Source: JBGTGG01 sp964398945 (GTDB lineage: Bacteria; Bacteroidota; Bacteroidia; Cytophagales; Cyclobacteriaceae). From it: a stretch of DNA of 64,000 nucleotides. A program made the position numbers and the translations under genes. The DNA is taken from positions 62,001 to 126,000 of the forward strand of contig CAYNOT010000004.1 in NCBI GenBank assembly GCA_964398945.1, in the 5' to 3' direction. A model generated the notes under the pieces. That model was not told the origin of the DNA. It saw only the letters and a program-made list of their open reading frames with translations, and made no database searches. Position 1 is the stretch's first letter; each line of letters begins with the position of its first letter. Positions 24,758-33,604 of this stretch are shown in pieces.

Positions 24758-26248
24758 CTATTGATGTTCAGGCCTCAGCAAATCATTTACCGTTTTTACC
24801 GGATTGAATGTAATCAGTGGAACGTCCACAAAGATGGTGATCCAATCGGCCATGGCGCCATTCCACAGGCCGGGAAGTTCCTGGGCTTTTAATTCCCTTC
24901 CGCTTTTTGATTTGTTGGTGATAAACCCTGTTGATGGATCGGTGAATTTCAACAGGTCAAATTTCTTTCCGGTATGATCGCGTACGCCACAAACCAAATC
25001 CACAGGATTAAAATGCGTGGCTTGCTTCATCGCATTTTGAGCGTTGGCATCTTTCGGGTCAAGTTGAACACTCTCTGCAATCTGCAATGCAGTGGACCCA
25101 TCATTACTTTGAACCCAAAAAGGTCCGCCACCGGGTTCACCGGTATTTTTTACCATGCCACAAACACGGATCGGGCGGTTTAGTTTTTGTAAAATAGCAT
25201 CAGCTTTTTCGGATAGGCCCAGCGCTGTAAAAGTTGAGGGAAGTTTATAGTTTAACTCTTTTTCAAGGAAACGGGCTACCTCTTCTACCAGATCATTTGT
25301 AGGGTTTGACAACTGTGAAATGTAATCAAATACCTTCGACTGAAAATCCACCAGCACTCCAGCCAATGCTTTTTTATAGAGTACAGTTGTTTCTTTTATC
25401 CTATCGGGCACAACGTTGTCGATGTTCTTAATGAAAATAACATCTGCATCAATTTCATTGAGGTTCTCGATCAATGCTCCATGGCCTGCGGGCCTGAAAA
25501 GGAGCGAACCGTCATCATCAACAAACGGTTTGTTGTCTGTGGTAACGGCAATCGTATCGGTCGATTTTTTTTGTTGCGAAAACCCAACCTCAAACGTTAC
25601 CTTAAATTGATCTTCATACTTTTGTTGTGCTGCTTGCGAATGCCCTTCGAATAATTTTTGAAATTCGGGGGAAACCGTAAAGTGCAGTTTTACGATATTG
25701 TTTTTTCCGTTTGCATACAAAGCACCTTCAACAAAATGTTCCTCCAGGGGCGTTCTGGAAACTTTCTCATATTGATGAAATTGCAACGCACCTTTCGGAA
25801 GATGGCCATAGCCGAGTCCGTTTAGCAGTCCATCAATTATATCTTTTGCATCCGAAAGTGATTTTTCGTTTTCGTTCAGGTGGCTTTTAAGGGATTCGTA
25901 AAATGCAAAGTCTTTCAGGTTGATCAGGAATTGTTCAACGGACTTATTCAGCGTGCCTTCCCCATTTTCAAGAAATTCAAAAAGGTCTTTGAACATTCGG
26001 CTGGCTGCACCACTGGCCGGTACAAACTTTACAATTTCAAGTCCATTGATTTTTTTTTCGTATATCGAAACATAGTGGTTTGCTTTTTCTTCAGATAAAA
26101 CCAGCACTCCATCACCGGGAGTTGCCGGCCTTACAACAGAAAGAAAAGGGAAGCCATCAATAAAATTTTGTATTTGTTTTTTTACCTGTGCTACAGTTAA
26201 GCCCCATGACGCTATTTGATTTTGATCGTCAGTATTTAAATTTATCAT
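24758..26248 (-). CDS. DUF4301 family protein, nucleotidyltransferase-like
   Basis: A 496-residue cytosolic protein found mainly in Bacteroidota. Seen: IVKFVPASGAASRMFKDLFE (about residues 73-92), similar to the Gly-rich nucleotide loop of UDP-sugar pyrophosphorylases; LLFRPAGHGALIENLNEID and VIFIKNIDNVVPD (about 235-275), similar to their substrate and metal segments (xNxDN). This suggests an NTP:sugar-phosphate transferase fold, which is my inference. ATG at 26248 is preferred to the TTG two codons upstream. Monocistronic between two convergent/divergent neighbours. Confidence 0.8.
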   Translation of the reverse strand: MINLNTDDQNQIASWGLTVAQVKKQIQNFIDGFPFLSVVRPATPGDGVLVLSEEKANHYVSIYEKKINGLEIVKFVPASGAASRMFKDLFEFLENGEGTLNKSVEQFLINLKDFAFYESLKSHLNENEKSLSDAKDIIDGLLNGLGYGHLPKGALQFHQYEKVSRTPLEEHFVEGALYANGKNNIVKLHFTVSPEFQKLFEGHSQAAQQKYEDQFKVTFEVGFSQQKKSTDTIAVTTDNKPFVDDDGSLLFRPAGHGALIENLNEIDADVIFIKNIDNVVPDRIKETTVLYKKALAGVLVDFQSKVFDYISQLSNPTNDLVEEVARFLEKELNYKLPSTFTALGLSEKADAILQKLNRPIRVCGMVKNTGEPGGGPFWVQSNDGSTALQIAESVQLDPKDANAQNAMKQATHFNPVDLVCGVRDHTGKKFDLLKFTDPSTGFITNKSKSGRELKAQELPGLWNGAMADWITIFVDVPLITFNPVKTVNDLLRPEHQ

Positions 26249-26367
26249 CTTCAATTATTAATATGACCAAGTTAATCAGGCTGTGGTTTATTAAAAAGCG
26301 TTGAACTATATAATCGGTAATAAATGTTCCAACTTAGTTGTGTAATTTTCTAACCAAACAGAAATAA

Positions 26368-27120
26368 ATGAAACTGGTCGTTGCTTTATTCTCCTGTACA
26401 CTCATGGGTTTTATTTCCTTTGCTCAACAGGCTTCACCCGATCAGGTCGGGACCAAAAGGGGAAAGCTGAAGATCCAACCCATATTGCATGGTACTGTTG
26501 TCCTTACCTGGGACAATAAAACCATTTACGTAGATCCCTATGGTGGGGTTGATGCCTTTAAAGGAATTGCTGCCCCCGATTTGATACTGATTACCGATAT
26601 CCATGGCGACCATCTGGATTTAAAAACACTTGATGCCATTGACACCCAGAAGGCAACAATCATTGCACCTAAAGCAGTTGGGGAAAAACTTCCCGGTAAT
26701 CTGAAAAGTAATTTAGTGGTACTTTCAAACGGTCAAACTACAACCCAATTTGATATAAAAATCCACGCGATTCCGATGTATAACTTGCCGGAGAGCCCGG
26801 ACTCCCGCCACACAAAAGGGAGGGGCAATGGCTACATATTGACGATTGGCGGCAAGCGGGTTTATCTTTCAGGCGACACCAGTGATATTCCTGAAATGCG
26901 GAAATTGAAGAGAATTGATGTTGCTTTTGTTTGTATGAACGAACCATACACCATGGATATAAACCAGGCGGCAAGTGCGGTGTTGGACTTCAAACCAAAA
27001 GTTGTTTACCCTTATCACTACCGTGGGCCGGATGGCCTGAGTGATGTTGAAGCGTTTAAAAAATTGGTAGCGGAAGGGAACAATGCAATTGATGTCCGGC
27101 TTCGCAACTGGTATCCCTAA
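26368..27120 (+). CDS. Exported metallo-beta-lactamase-fold hydrolase
   Basis: A 250-residue protein with signal peptide (ALFSCTLMGFISFAQ) and an MBL fold of the UlaG-like type. Seen: ILITDIHGDHLD, VYLSGDTSD and VVYPYHYRG. The usual HxHxDH metal motif here has Asp77 in place of the first His (DIHGDH), so metal-site 1 chemistry may differ. Function unknown; likely a periplasmic hydrolase of a small ester or phosphodiester. Confidence 0.85.
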   Translation: MKLVVALFSCTLMGFISFAQQASPDQVGTKRGKLKIQPILHGTVVLTWDNKTIYVDPYGGVDAFKGIAAPDLILITDIHGDHLDLKTLDAIDTQKATIIAPKAVGEKLPGNLKSNLVVLSNGQTTTQFDIKIHAIPMYNLPESPDSRHTKGRGNGYILTIGGKRVYLSGDTSDIPEMRKLKRIDVAFVCMNEPYTMDINQAASAVLDFKPKVVYPYHYRGPDGLSDVEAFKKLVAEGNNAIDVRLRNWYP

Positions 27121-27211
27121 CGGTTCCTTGTTTCCAGAAATCAAGTGCTGGATTTTCGGTTGAAAGGGAGCCGGTTTTGGTTCAAAAAATCGATGAGGTT
27201 CAGTGTAATGA

Positions 27212-27243
27212 ATTGGAACATTGTATCTATTTAAATAGCTTTG
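27212..27243 (+). promoter_or_regulatory. Bacteroidota-type promoter for the cupin gene
   Basis: ATTG at 27212-27215 (one mismatch from TTTG), a 20-base spacer, then TAGCTTTG at 27236-27243, an exact TAnnTTTG box. It predicts initiation near 27250 and supports ATG 27282 as the start. Confidence 0.6.
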
Positions 27244-27281
27244 CTCCCGCTAAAAGCGATAAAAATAATTCCAAGAATCCC

Positions 27282-28157
27282 ATGGATTTAAGTTTGCAGA
27301 TTGACCAAGTTGACCATTCAGCGATTACTGTTGAAGAATTCCGAATTAACTATCTAAACCAGTCGAAACCCTTGTTGATTAAGGGATTTGCCAAAGATTT
27401 TCCTGCCGGGGAATTATGGACTTTTGATTACTTCAAAGAAAAGATGGGTGATTTTGAGGTTGGGATTTTTGACAACTCAAAGAAAAGTACCTCCACCTAT
27501 GTGAAGCCGGATTTGTACATGAAGATTTCAAAGTTTTTGGACACCATCCAGAAGGACGAGGAAACCCCGTATCGGATTTTCTTGTTCAACATGTTCAAAG
27601 AGTTTCCGGAGCTCCGAAAAGAATTCCCCACGCCACCACATGCAAAAGGAATATTGGGTGATTTAGGCCTTGCTTTTTTTGGTGGTAAAAACACCAACGT
27701 CCGCGTTCACTTTGATATCGATTGCTCAAGTGTACTCATGACCCAGTTTATTGGTAGAAAACGCGTGGTGTTGATATCACCTGAGTATGAAACCCTTTTT
27801 TACAAATTGCCTTTCTCTGGTTTTTCAATGGTGGATATTGAGAAACCGGATTATGGGAAATTCCCGGGCTTGAAGTATGTGAAAGGATACGACTTTGTGA
27901 TGGATCCGGGCGATGCCCTTTTCATGCCGAGTCGCTATTGGCATTACAACACCTACCTCGAAGGAGGCATGGCTGTTTCCTACAGGGTAATTGCCAGCCA
28001 ACCCGTAAGTGTCTACAACGGGTTGATGAATACATCGTTTCGTTTGATGTACGACAAAATGATGGGCAAGGTGCTGAAAGATAAATGGGTAGAAAGGAAA
28101 ATAGCAAAAGCTATCGCAAGAGCTGATCGCGAAATACAAAATTTGGCAGTGAAGTAA
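27282..28157 (+). CDS. Cupin-like (JmjC/Cupin_8) Fe(II)/2-oxoglutarate oxygenase-type protein
   Basis: A 291-residue protein with the JmjC-like double-stranded beta helix. Seen: metal ligands His143 and Asp145 in VRVHFDIDCSS, and His221 in MPSRYWHYN preceded by DPGDALF. The pattern resembles FIH/JMJD5-type hydroxylases, which act on proteins or small molecules. ATG at 27282 is chosen; a longer frame from TTG 27177 crosses the promoter. Substrate unknown. Confidence 0.85.
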   Translation: MDLSLQIDQVDHSAITVEEFRINYLNQSKPLLIKGFAKDFPAGELWTFDYFKEKMGDFEVGIFDNSKKSTSTYVKPDLYMKISKFLDTIQKDEETPYRIFLFNMFKEFPELRKEFPTPPHAKGILGDLGLAFFGGKNTNVRVHFDIDCSSVLMTQFIGRKRVVLISPEYETLFYKLPFSGFSMVDIEKPDYGKFPGLKYVKGYDFVMDPGDALFMPSRYWHYNTYLEGGMAVSYRVIASQPVSVYNGLMNTSFRLMYDKMMGKVLKDKWVERKIAKAIARADREIQNLAVK

Positions 28158-28192
28158 ATCCAGGTTATGTAGATAACTTGACCAAAGTAATT

Positions 28193-28702
28193 ATGAAACG
28201 TTTTCTTTGGTTATGTTTGGCGCTAATACTTTTCGCTGGTTTCGTGTTACCGCAAAATTTTTCAATGCCTGTTATCGGAGCTACAAAATCCGACTATAAT
28301 AAAGATTCTTTTTGGTATTGCCCCTGGGGAAAATCAGGAACCCATAAAGGTGTTGATATTTTTGCTAAAGAAGGCACGCCTGTTCACCCATCAACAAAAG
28401 GTCTTGTGATCTATAGTGGAAATATTAAATTGGGAGGAAATGTGATACTGATACTCGGCCCGAAGTGGAGGTTTCATTATTATGCACATTTAAAGGAGTC
28501 CACTGTCGGAAGTTTTGAATTTGTAAATAGCGGGAAAATTATTGGGACTGTTGGCACAACGGGAAATGCAGCTGGAAAACAACCGCACTTACATTATTCG
28601 ATTGTAACACCATTTCCCTATTTCTGGCGAATTGATTCTTCACGACAAGGGTGGAAGAAGATGTTTTATTTGAATCCGATTACTTATCTTCGGGAGATGT
28701 AG
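28193..28702 (+). CDS. M23 family metallopeptidase (LytM-like), exported
   Basis: A 169-residue protein with signal peptide (LWLCLALILFAGFVL) and a compact LytM domain. Zinc ligands seen: His51 and Asp55 in THKGVDIFA, His134 in PHLHYSI; His99 and His132 complete the catalytic set. Expected to cut peptide cross-links of peptidoglycan. ATG at 28193 is preferred to an upstream TTG at 28178. Possibly co-transcribed with the cupin gene (35-base gap) and the M20 gene. Confidence 0.88.
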   Translation: MKRFLWLCLALILFAGFVLPQNFSMPVIGATKSDYNKDSFWYCPWGKSGTHKGVDIFAKEGTPVHPSTKGLVIYSGNIKLGGNVILILGPKWRFHYYAHLKESTVGSFEFVNSGKIIGTVGTTGNAAGKQPHLHYSIVTPFPYFWRIDSSRQGWKKMFYLNPITYLREM

Positions 28703-28726
28703 TGCAACGTGGTCAAAATTCCAACT

Positions 28727-30070
28727 ATGTTTTCTAAAAAACCTCAATCCCTATATATCAAATTGCTGGTTACAGTTTTCGTAGCTTCAATTTCCAATCC
28801 TTCTTTCTCACAAGTTTCCAAACAGGAAAAGAAAATCACACAAGCCGTTGATAAAAACAATGCAGAAGCATTGAAGTTGTTGGAGCAAGCTGTCAATATC
28901 AACAGCGGTTCCATGAATTTTGAAGGGGTTTATAAAGTGGGCCAACTTTTTAAGGCGCAATTCGATGCGTTGGGAATGGAAACGCAATGGATCGATGGAA
29001 AAGCGTGGGGCAGGAGCGGTCACCTGGTGGCACGGCAAAGAGGAAAAGGTCCCACCATGTTATTGATCGGTCATTTGGATACGGTGTTTGAACCGAGTAG
29101 TCCATTTCAAAAGTATGAAGTGGTGGATGACAAAATTGTACGCGGACCCGGTGTAGCCGATATGAAAGGCGGTGATGTGATTATTGTTTATGCATTGAAA
29201 GCGTTAAAGGAAGCCAATGTATTAAAAGACATGAACATCATTGTGGTGATGACAGGTGATGAAGAATTAAGTGGCCGTCCGCTGGACTTAGCGCGCAAGG
29301 CATTGATTGACGCTGCAAAAGATGCGGACATCGCGTTGGGATTTGAAAATTCAGATGGCAACCCCAAAACCATTGTGGTCTCAAGACGAAGTAGTTCCGG
29401 TTGGGAATTGAAAGTGACCGGCAATGCAGCACACTCCTCACAGATTTTTACCGAGTCGGTAGGAGTGGGTGCGATTTATGAAGCATCACGGATTTTAAAT
29501 TCATTTTATGAAGAACTTTCTACCGAGGAGAACCTGACATTTAATCCGGGGATGATTATTGGTGGAACGTTAGTAGAACACGATGCAAAAATGGATGGTG
29601 GTTCTGCTTATGGAAAAAGCAATGTGGTTTCGAAAGATGTAATGGTATCGGGGGATATTCGTGCTCTTTCGCCAGAACAATTAAAGAAAGCACAAACCAT
29701 TATGACGGACATCGTATCCAGGAACAGACCGGGTACTCACGCGACTATTGTTTTTGATGAAGGATATCCACCATTGGCACCAACCGAAGGAAATTATAAA
29801 CTGCTTTCTTTTTTTGATCAGGTAAGCAAGGATTTGGGTTTTGGAGGAGTCACTCAGGTCAACCCGAGAAATGCAGGCGCTGCCGATATTTCATTTACAG
29901 CTCCGTATGTAAAGATGGCGATTGATGGCTTGGGCCTGGGAGGCGCTGATGACCACACGGTAAACGAGACAGGTGATATTTCAACACTGCCCATGCAAAC
30001 CAAACGTGCAGCGGTGTTGATGTATCGGATTGCGAGTGGGAAAGAGAAGGCTGAGTTGGGATTTAAATGA
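28727..30070 (+). CDS. Exported M20 family metallopeptidase (carboxypeptidase G2-like)
   Basis: A 447-residue zinc peptidase with signal peptide (LLVTVFVASISNPSFSQ). Seen: LLIGHLDTVFEPSSPF, GVADMKGGDV and TGDEELSGR, which carry the paired zinc ligands and catalytic Glu; a dimerisation domain follows SSSGWELKVTGNAAHSSQ. Resembles glutamate carboxypeptidase (CPG2) more than aminoacylases. ATG at 28727 is chosen over GTG 28709 because the signal peptide follows it directly. Acts in the periplasm on peptides or folate-type glutamates. Confidence 0.9.
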   Translation: MFSKKPQSLYIKLLVTVFVASISNPSFSQVSKQEKKITQAVDKNNAEALKLLEQAVNINSGSMNFEGVYKVGQLFKAQFDALGMETQWIDGKAWGRSGHLVARQRGKGPTMLLIGHLDTVFEPSSPFQKYEVVDDKIVRGPGVADMKGGDVIIVYALKALKEANVLKDMNIIVVMTGDEELSGRPLDLARKALIDAAKDADIALGFENSDGNPKTIVVSRRSSSGWELKVTGNAAHSSQIFTESVGVGAIYEASRILNSFYEELSTEENLTFNPGMIIGGTLVEHDAKMDGGSAYGKSNVVSKDVMVSGDIRALSPEQLKKAQTIMTDIVSRNRPGTHATIVFDEGYPPLAPTEGNYKLLSFFDQVSKDLGFGGVTQVNPRNAGAADISFTAPYVKMAIDGLGLGGADDHTVNETGDISTLPMQTKRAAVLMYRIASGKEKAELGFK

Positions 30071-30213
30071 GAATTAATTCCAGCGTTATTTGAATCTGGA
30101 TATTGGATATTTCTTTTATTTACTTTTTAACTGGACTTACGTAAAATCGAAAGCGAGTTGACCAGTGGCCTTTAGTTCGTCCAGTTTTTTCCAAGCCGGT
30201 TTGGGCTTTAGCC

Positions 30214-30244
30214 AAAAAAAAACACCTGCGGGTTTCACAGGTGT
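30214..30244 (-). terminator. Rho-independent terminator after ftsH
   Basis: On the minus strand ACACCTG (30244-30238) pairs with CAGGTGT (30228-30222) and is followed by a run of eight to nine T (30222-30214). It lies 25 bases past the ftsH stop. Confidence 0.85.
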
Positions 30245-30268
30245 CCATTGTATTTTGATTCTATAAAA

Positions 30269-32344
30269 TTACTTATTGTATTTGTTTTCGGGTTCTGCTG
30301 CTGGCTGTTCAACAGGATTTGAATCATTTGTTGTATCTGCTTTTTCAGATTGCGCTTTTGCTTCGGCCTTTTCTTCAGCTTGCTTGCGCTCGTCTGCCAT
30401 TTGGCCATTGGTAAAACGCTCATAAGTAGTTTGGCTTTCAAACGGACGTTTACCAATTAAACGCTCAAGATCAGCCTGGAACAGAATCTCTTTTTCCAAA
30501 AGTTCTTTTGCAATCACCTCCAAATGTTGACGATGCTGTGTCAGCAATTGTTTTGTTCGGTTGTACGCGATGTCAATAATCTTCTTTACTTCCTGATCAA
30601 TTTTTTCTGCAGTGGCATCCGAATACGGTTTTTGCATGGCGTAATCACTGGCTTTGCTGTCGTAGAAAGAGACGTTTCCAATCTCTTTGTTCATACCATA
30701 AATGGTCACCATGCTATAGGCCATTTTTGTAATACGCTCAAGATCACTTAATGCACCTGTGGAAATCTTATCAAATGTGATGTCCTCGGCAGCGCGACCG
30801 CCAAACGCCATGCACATCTCATCCATCAACTGTTCTGTCTGATAAAGAAACTGTTCTTTCGGTAAATATTGTGCATAACCGAGCGCTGCAATACCACGGG
30901 GAACGATACTCACTTTCACCAATGGATCGGCATGCTCCAGGAACCAACCTGCCACTGCATGTCCTGCTTCATGATAAGCAACAATCCTTTTTTCCTCGGG
31001 GGAAATAATTTTGGTCTTCTTTTCCAACCCACCAATCACCCGGTCGATTGCGTCTTGAAAATCTTTAAGATCAACTGCTTTTTTATCTTTTCGTGCTGCG
31101 ATCAGGGCAGCTTCGTTACATACGTTGGCGATCTCTGCACCTGCAAAACCTGGGGTTTGTGCCGCCAGTTTCTTCGGATCAACATCTTCAGCATACTTGA
31201 TTGGTTTCAAGTGTACTTTGAAAATAGACTCACGCGCCATGATATCGGGCTTGTCCAAACTGATTTGGCGATCAAACCTTCCCGGACGTAGCAAGGCGCT
31301 ATCCAATACATCCGGACGGTTGGTGGCTGCCAAGATAATCACACCTGAATCGGTGGCGAAACCATCCATCTCCACCAACAAAGAGTTAAGTGTGTTTTCA
31401 CGCTCGTCATTGGCGCCCGGCATTTGGCCACGTCCACGGGAACGGCCCACCGCATCAATCTCATCGATAAATACAATACACGGTGCTTTCTCTTTGGCTT
31501 GTTTGAAAAGGTCGCGCACACGGGCTGCACCAACACCAACAAACATTTCCACAAAATCAGAACCCGAAAGCGAGAAGAATGGTACACCCGCTTCCCCGGC
31601 AACGGCTTTTGCCAATAATGTTTTACCGGTTCCCGGAGGGCCTACCAGCAAAGCTCCTTTGGGGATTTTTCCACCCAACTTGGTAAACTTGGATGGGTTC
31701 TTTAAAAATTCTACAATTTCTTTGATTTCTTCTTTGGCTTCATCAAGGCCCGCTACATCTGCAAAGCTTACTTTTACTTTGTTTTCTGCATCGAACAATG
31801 CTGCTTTCGATTTCCCGATATTAAAGATTTGACCACCCGGGCCACCGCCTCCGGTCATCCTGCGCATTAAAATCCAGAAACCAAAAAGTAATAGGAATAA
31901 AAATCCCCATTGCATCAACACGCTGAAGTAATCACTTCTTTCTTGAAACTCTAGCGGGATTTGATCACCTTGCTTTAGTTTTTCTTTTAGGGCATCATAA
32001 TCTTTCTCGAATTTTTCACCGTATCCAATTTTCATTTTGAAGTGCGGGCCACCCCCCATGTTCAACGGGCTTTTTTCGATACGTGATGAATATTTGGTAT
32101 TGTTCAATCCATCGCTGTTCAACGTCACCTCTACCATGTCCATGTTCTTGATCAGCACTACCTTTTGAACATTTCTTTCCAATACCAATTCCCGAAATTC
32201 TGAATTGGTAATGGTGGTAATATTTGATGCCTGGTTTAACAACATCACGCCTCCCACCACAATCACCGTTGCCAGGATTACCCAAATCTGATAATTTCCA
32301 CGCGGGTTCTTTCCTGGTATATCTTCTCTCTTCTTATCTGCCAT
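30269..32344 (-). CDS. ftsH: ATP-dependent zinc metalloprotease FtsH
   Basis: A 691-residue membrane AAA+ protease that degrades misfolded membrane and short-lived regulatory proteins. Seen: two membrane helices (about 20-38 and 141-160) flanking a periplasmic domain, Walker A VGPPGTGKT (234-242), Walker B IVFIDEIDAVG (290-300), second region of homology with TNRPDVLDSALLRPGRFDRQ, and zinc site HEAGH (458-462). The C-terminal tail is charged and low-complexity (Lys/Glu/Ala/Asp). It follows rsfS with a 50-base gap, an arrangement usual in Bacteroidota. A terminator follows. Confidence 0.98.
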   Translation of the reverse strand: MADKKREDIPGKNPRGNYQIWVILATVIVVGGVMLLNQASNITTITNSEFRELVLERNVQKVVLIKNMDMVEVTLNSDGLNNTKYSSRIEKSPLNMGGGPHFKMKIGYGEKFEKDYDALKEKLKQGDQIPLEFQERSDYFSVLMQWGFLFLLLFGFWILMRRMTGGGGPGGQIFNIGKSKAALFDAENKVKVSFADVAGLDEAKEEIKEIVEFLKNPSKFTKLGGKIPKGALLVGPPGTGKTLLAKAVAGEAGVPFFSLSGSDFVEMFVGVGAARVRDLFKQAKEKAPCIVFIDEIDAVGRSRGRGQMPGANDERENTLNSLLVEMDGFATDSGVIILAATNRPDVLDSALLRPGRFDRQISLDKPDIMARESIFKVHLKPIKYAEDVDPKKLAAQTPGFAGAEIANVCNEAALIAARKDKKAVDLKDFQDAIDRVIGGLEKKTKIISPEEKRIVAYHEAGHAVAGWFLEHADPLVKVSIVPRGIAALGYAQYLPKEQFLYQTEQLMDEMCMAFGGRAAEDITFDKISTGALSDLERITKMAYSMVTIYGMNKEIGNVSFYDSKASDYAMQKPYSDATAEKIDQEVKKIIDIAYNRTKQLLTQHRQHLEVIAKELLEKEILFQADLERLIGKRPFESQTTYERFTNGQMADERKQAEEKAEAKAQSEKADTTNDSNPVEQPAAEPENKYNK

Positions 32345-32394
32345 TATTTATGTCTAAAAATTTGAATACAAATGAATAACGTGTTGAAACTTAT

Positions 32395-32772
32395 TTAGTT
32401 CGTGTTTTCTATTTCGGTTATTTTTGCGTCTCCCCAAAGTCTTTCAAGTGCAAAAAACTCACGTTTCTCTTTTTGGAAGATATGGACCACCACATCAATG
32501 TAGTCGAGAAGCACCCACTCTTTATTGTTTTTACCTTCGGAGTGCCACGGATTCTCTTTTAGGGCCTTGAAAACCTCCTCATCAACACCGGAAGCAATTG
32601 CATCGAGTTGTTTATCTGATCCACCCGAACACACCACAAAAAAGTCCGCAACAGCATTTTTTACCTTCCGAAGGTCCATCACTACTATATCCACAGCCTT
32701 TTTCTCCTGCATTCCCTTCACGATCGCTTCGCTCAGTTCCTCAGCGCTAGATCCCAGTCTTTTTTTGGCCAT
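32395..32772 (-). CDS. rsfS: Ribosome silencing factor RsfS
   Basis: A 125-residue protein that binds uL14 and blocks subunit joining when nutrients are short. Seen: the family core VDIVVMDLRKVKNAVADFFV, CSGGSDKQLDAIA and WVLLDYIDVVVHIFQKEKRE, with FFALERLWGDA at the end. It is divergent from birA with 65 bases between starts and is followed by ftsH. Confidence 0.95.
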   Translation of the reverse strand: MAKKRLGSSAEELSEAIVKGMQEKKAVDIVVMDLRKVKNAVADFFVVCSGGSDKQLDAIASGVDEEVFKALKENPWHSEGKNNKEWVLLDYIDVVVHIFQKEKREFFALERLWGDAKITEIENTN

Positions 32773-32837
32773 TCAGTAATTTTGGTTGATTTTGCCCTTT
32801 AATTATAATAGAATCCACAAAACTAATTAAAAATACC

Positions 32838-33596
32838 TTGTATAAAATTCCTGCCAACACGCTTTTCGTTGGAAAAGAGCTTGTTTTTATGCCACAATGT
32901 CAATCGACGAACACTGAAGCTATTAGATTGTGTGCTGATAAGGCAGTGAATGAGGGGATTGTGGTGGTCACCGATCAGCAACTTGCGGGCAGGGGCCAAC
33001 GTGGAAATGTGTGGGAAACACAACCCGGTATGAACCTTACGTTCTCTGTTGTTCTGCACCCTACCTTCCTGCGGTTGCAGGATCAATTTCTCCTGAATAT
33101 TGCCACTTCTTTGGCGATCTCGGATTTTTTAAAACACATCGGAATTGATTCGTGGATTAAATGGCCGAATGATGTGATGGTTGGCCAGCAGAAAATTTGT
33201 GGGATATTGATTGAAAACCAGTTGAACGGAAATAAACTTGCTAAATCAATTGTAGGGATTGGATTAAATGTGAACCAGGAACAATACAACGTTCCTACTG
33301 CCACTTCTTTAAAGTTAATAACAGGAAGGGCATACGATCTCTCAACTTTGTTGACGGCGTTGCTTGAAAAATTAGAGGCGCGTTATCTGATGCTCCGGTC
33401 GGGCAATATTCAAAAATTAACTTCATTATATGAAGCGGTGATGTATTGGAAAGGGGAGGAGCATACCTTTGAAGCAAATGGTATACAATTTACCGGTGAA
33501 ATTTGTGGCATCGATTCCCAAAGCGGTGAGCTTTGCATTCGTGTAAAAGATGAAATAGAAAAGTTCGGGATAAAGCAAGTTGCCTATCTTTTGTAA
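32838..33596 (+). CDS. birA: Biotin--[acetyl-CoA-carboxylase] ligase
   Basis: A 252-residue enzyme that attaches biotin to carboxyl-carrier proteins. Seen: MPQCQSTNTEAIRL, the biotinyl-AMP loop GRGQRGNVWETQPGMNLTFS and IKWPNDVMVG, plus a small C-terminal domain. There is no N-terminal helix-turn-helix, so it is a group I ligase that does not regulate transcription. The start codon is TTG at 32838. First gene of an operon with the CDF transporter (8-base gap). Confidence 0.93.
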   Translation: MYKIPANTLFVGKELVFMPQCQSTNTEAIRLCADKAVNEGIVVVTDQQLAGRGQRGNVWETQPGMNLTFSVVLHPTFLRLQDQFLLNIATSLAISDFLKHIGIDSWIKWPNDVMVGQQKICGILIENQLNGNKLAKSIVGIGLNVNQEQYNVPTATSLKLITGRAYDLSTLLTALLEKLEARYLMLRSGNIQKLTSLYEAVMYWKGEEHTFEANGIQFTGEICGIDSQSGELCIRVKDEIEKFGIKQVAYLL

Positions 33597-33604
33597 TCAC
33601 AATA

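Noticed and set aside
31125..31832. 235-codon plus-strand frame inside ftsH
   Set aside because: Antisense shadow of the highly conserved AAA domain; low-complexity Ser/Ala/Pro composition.
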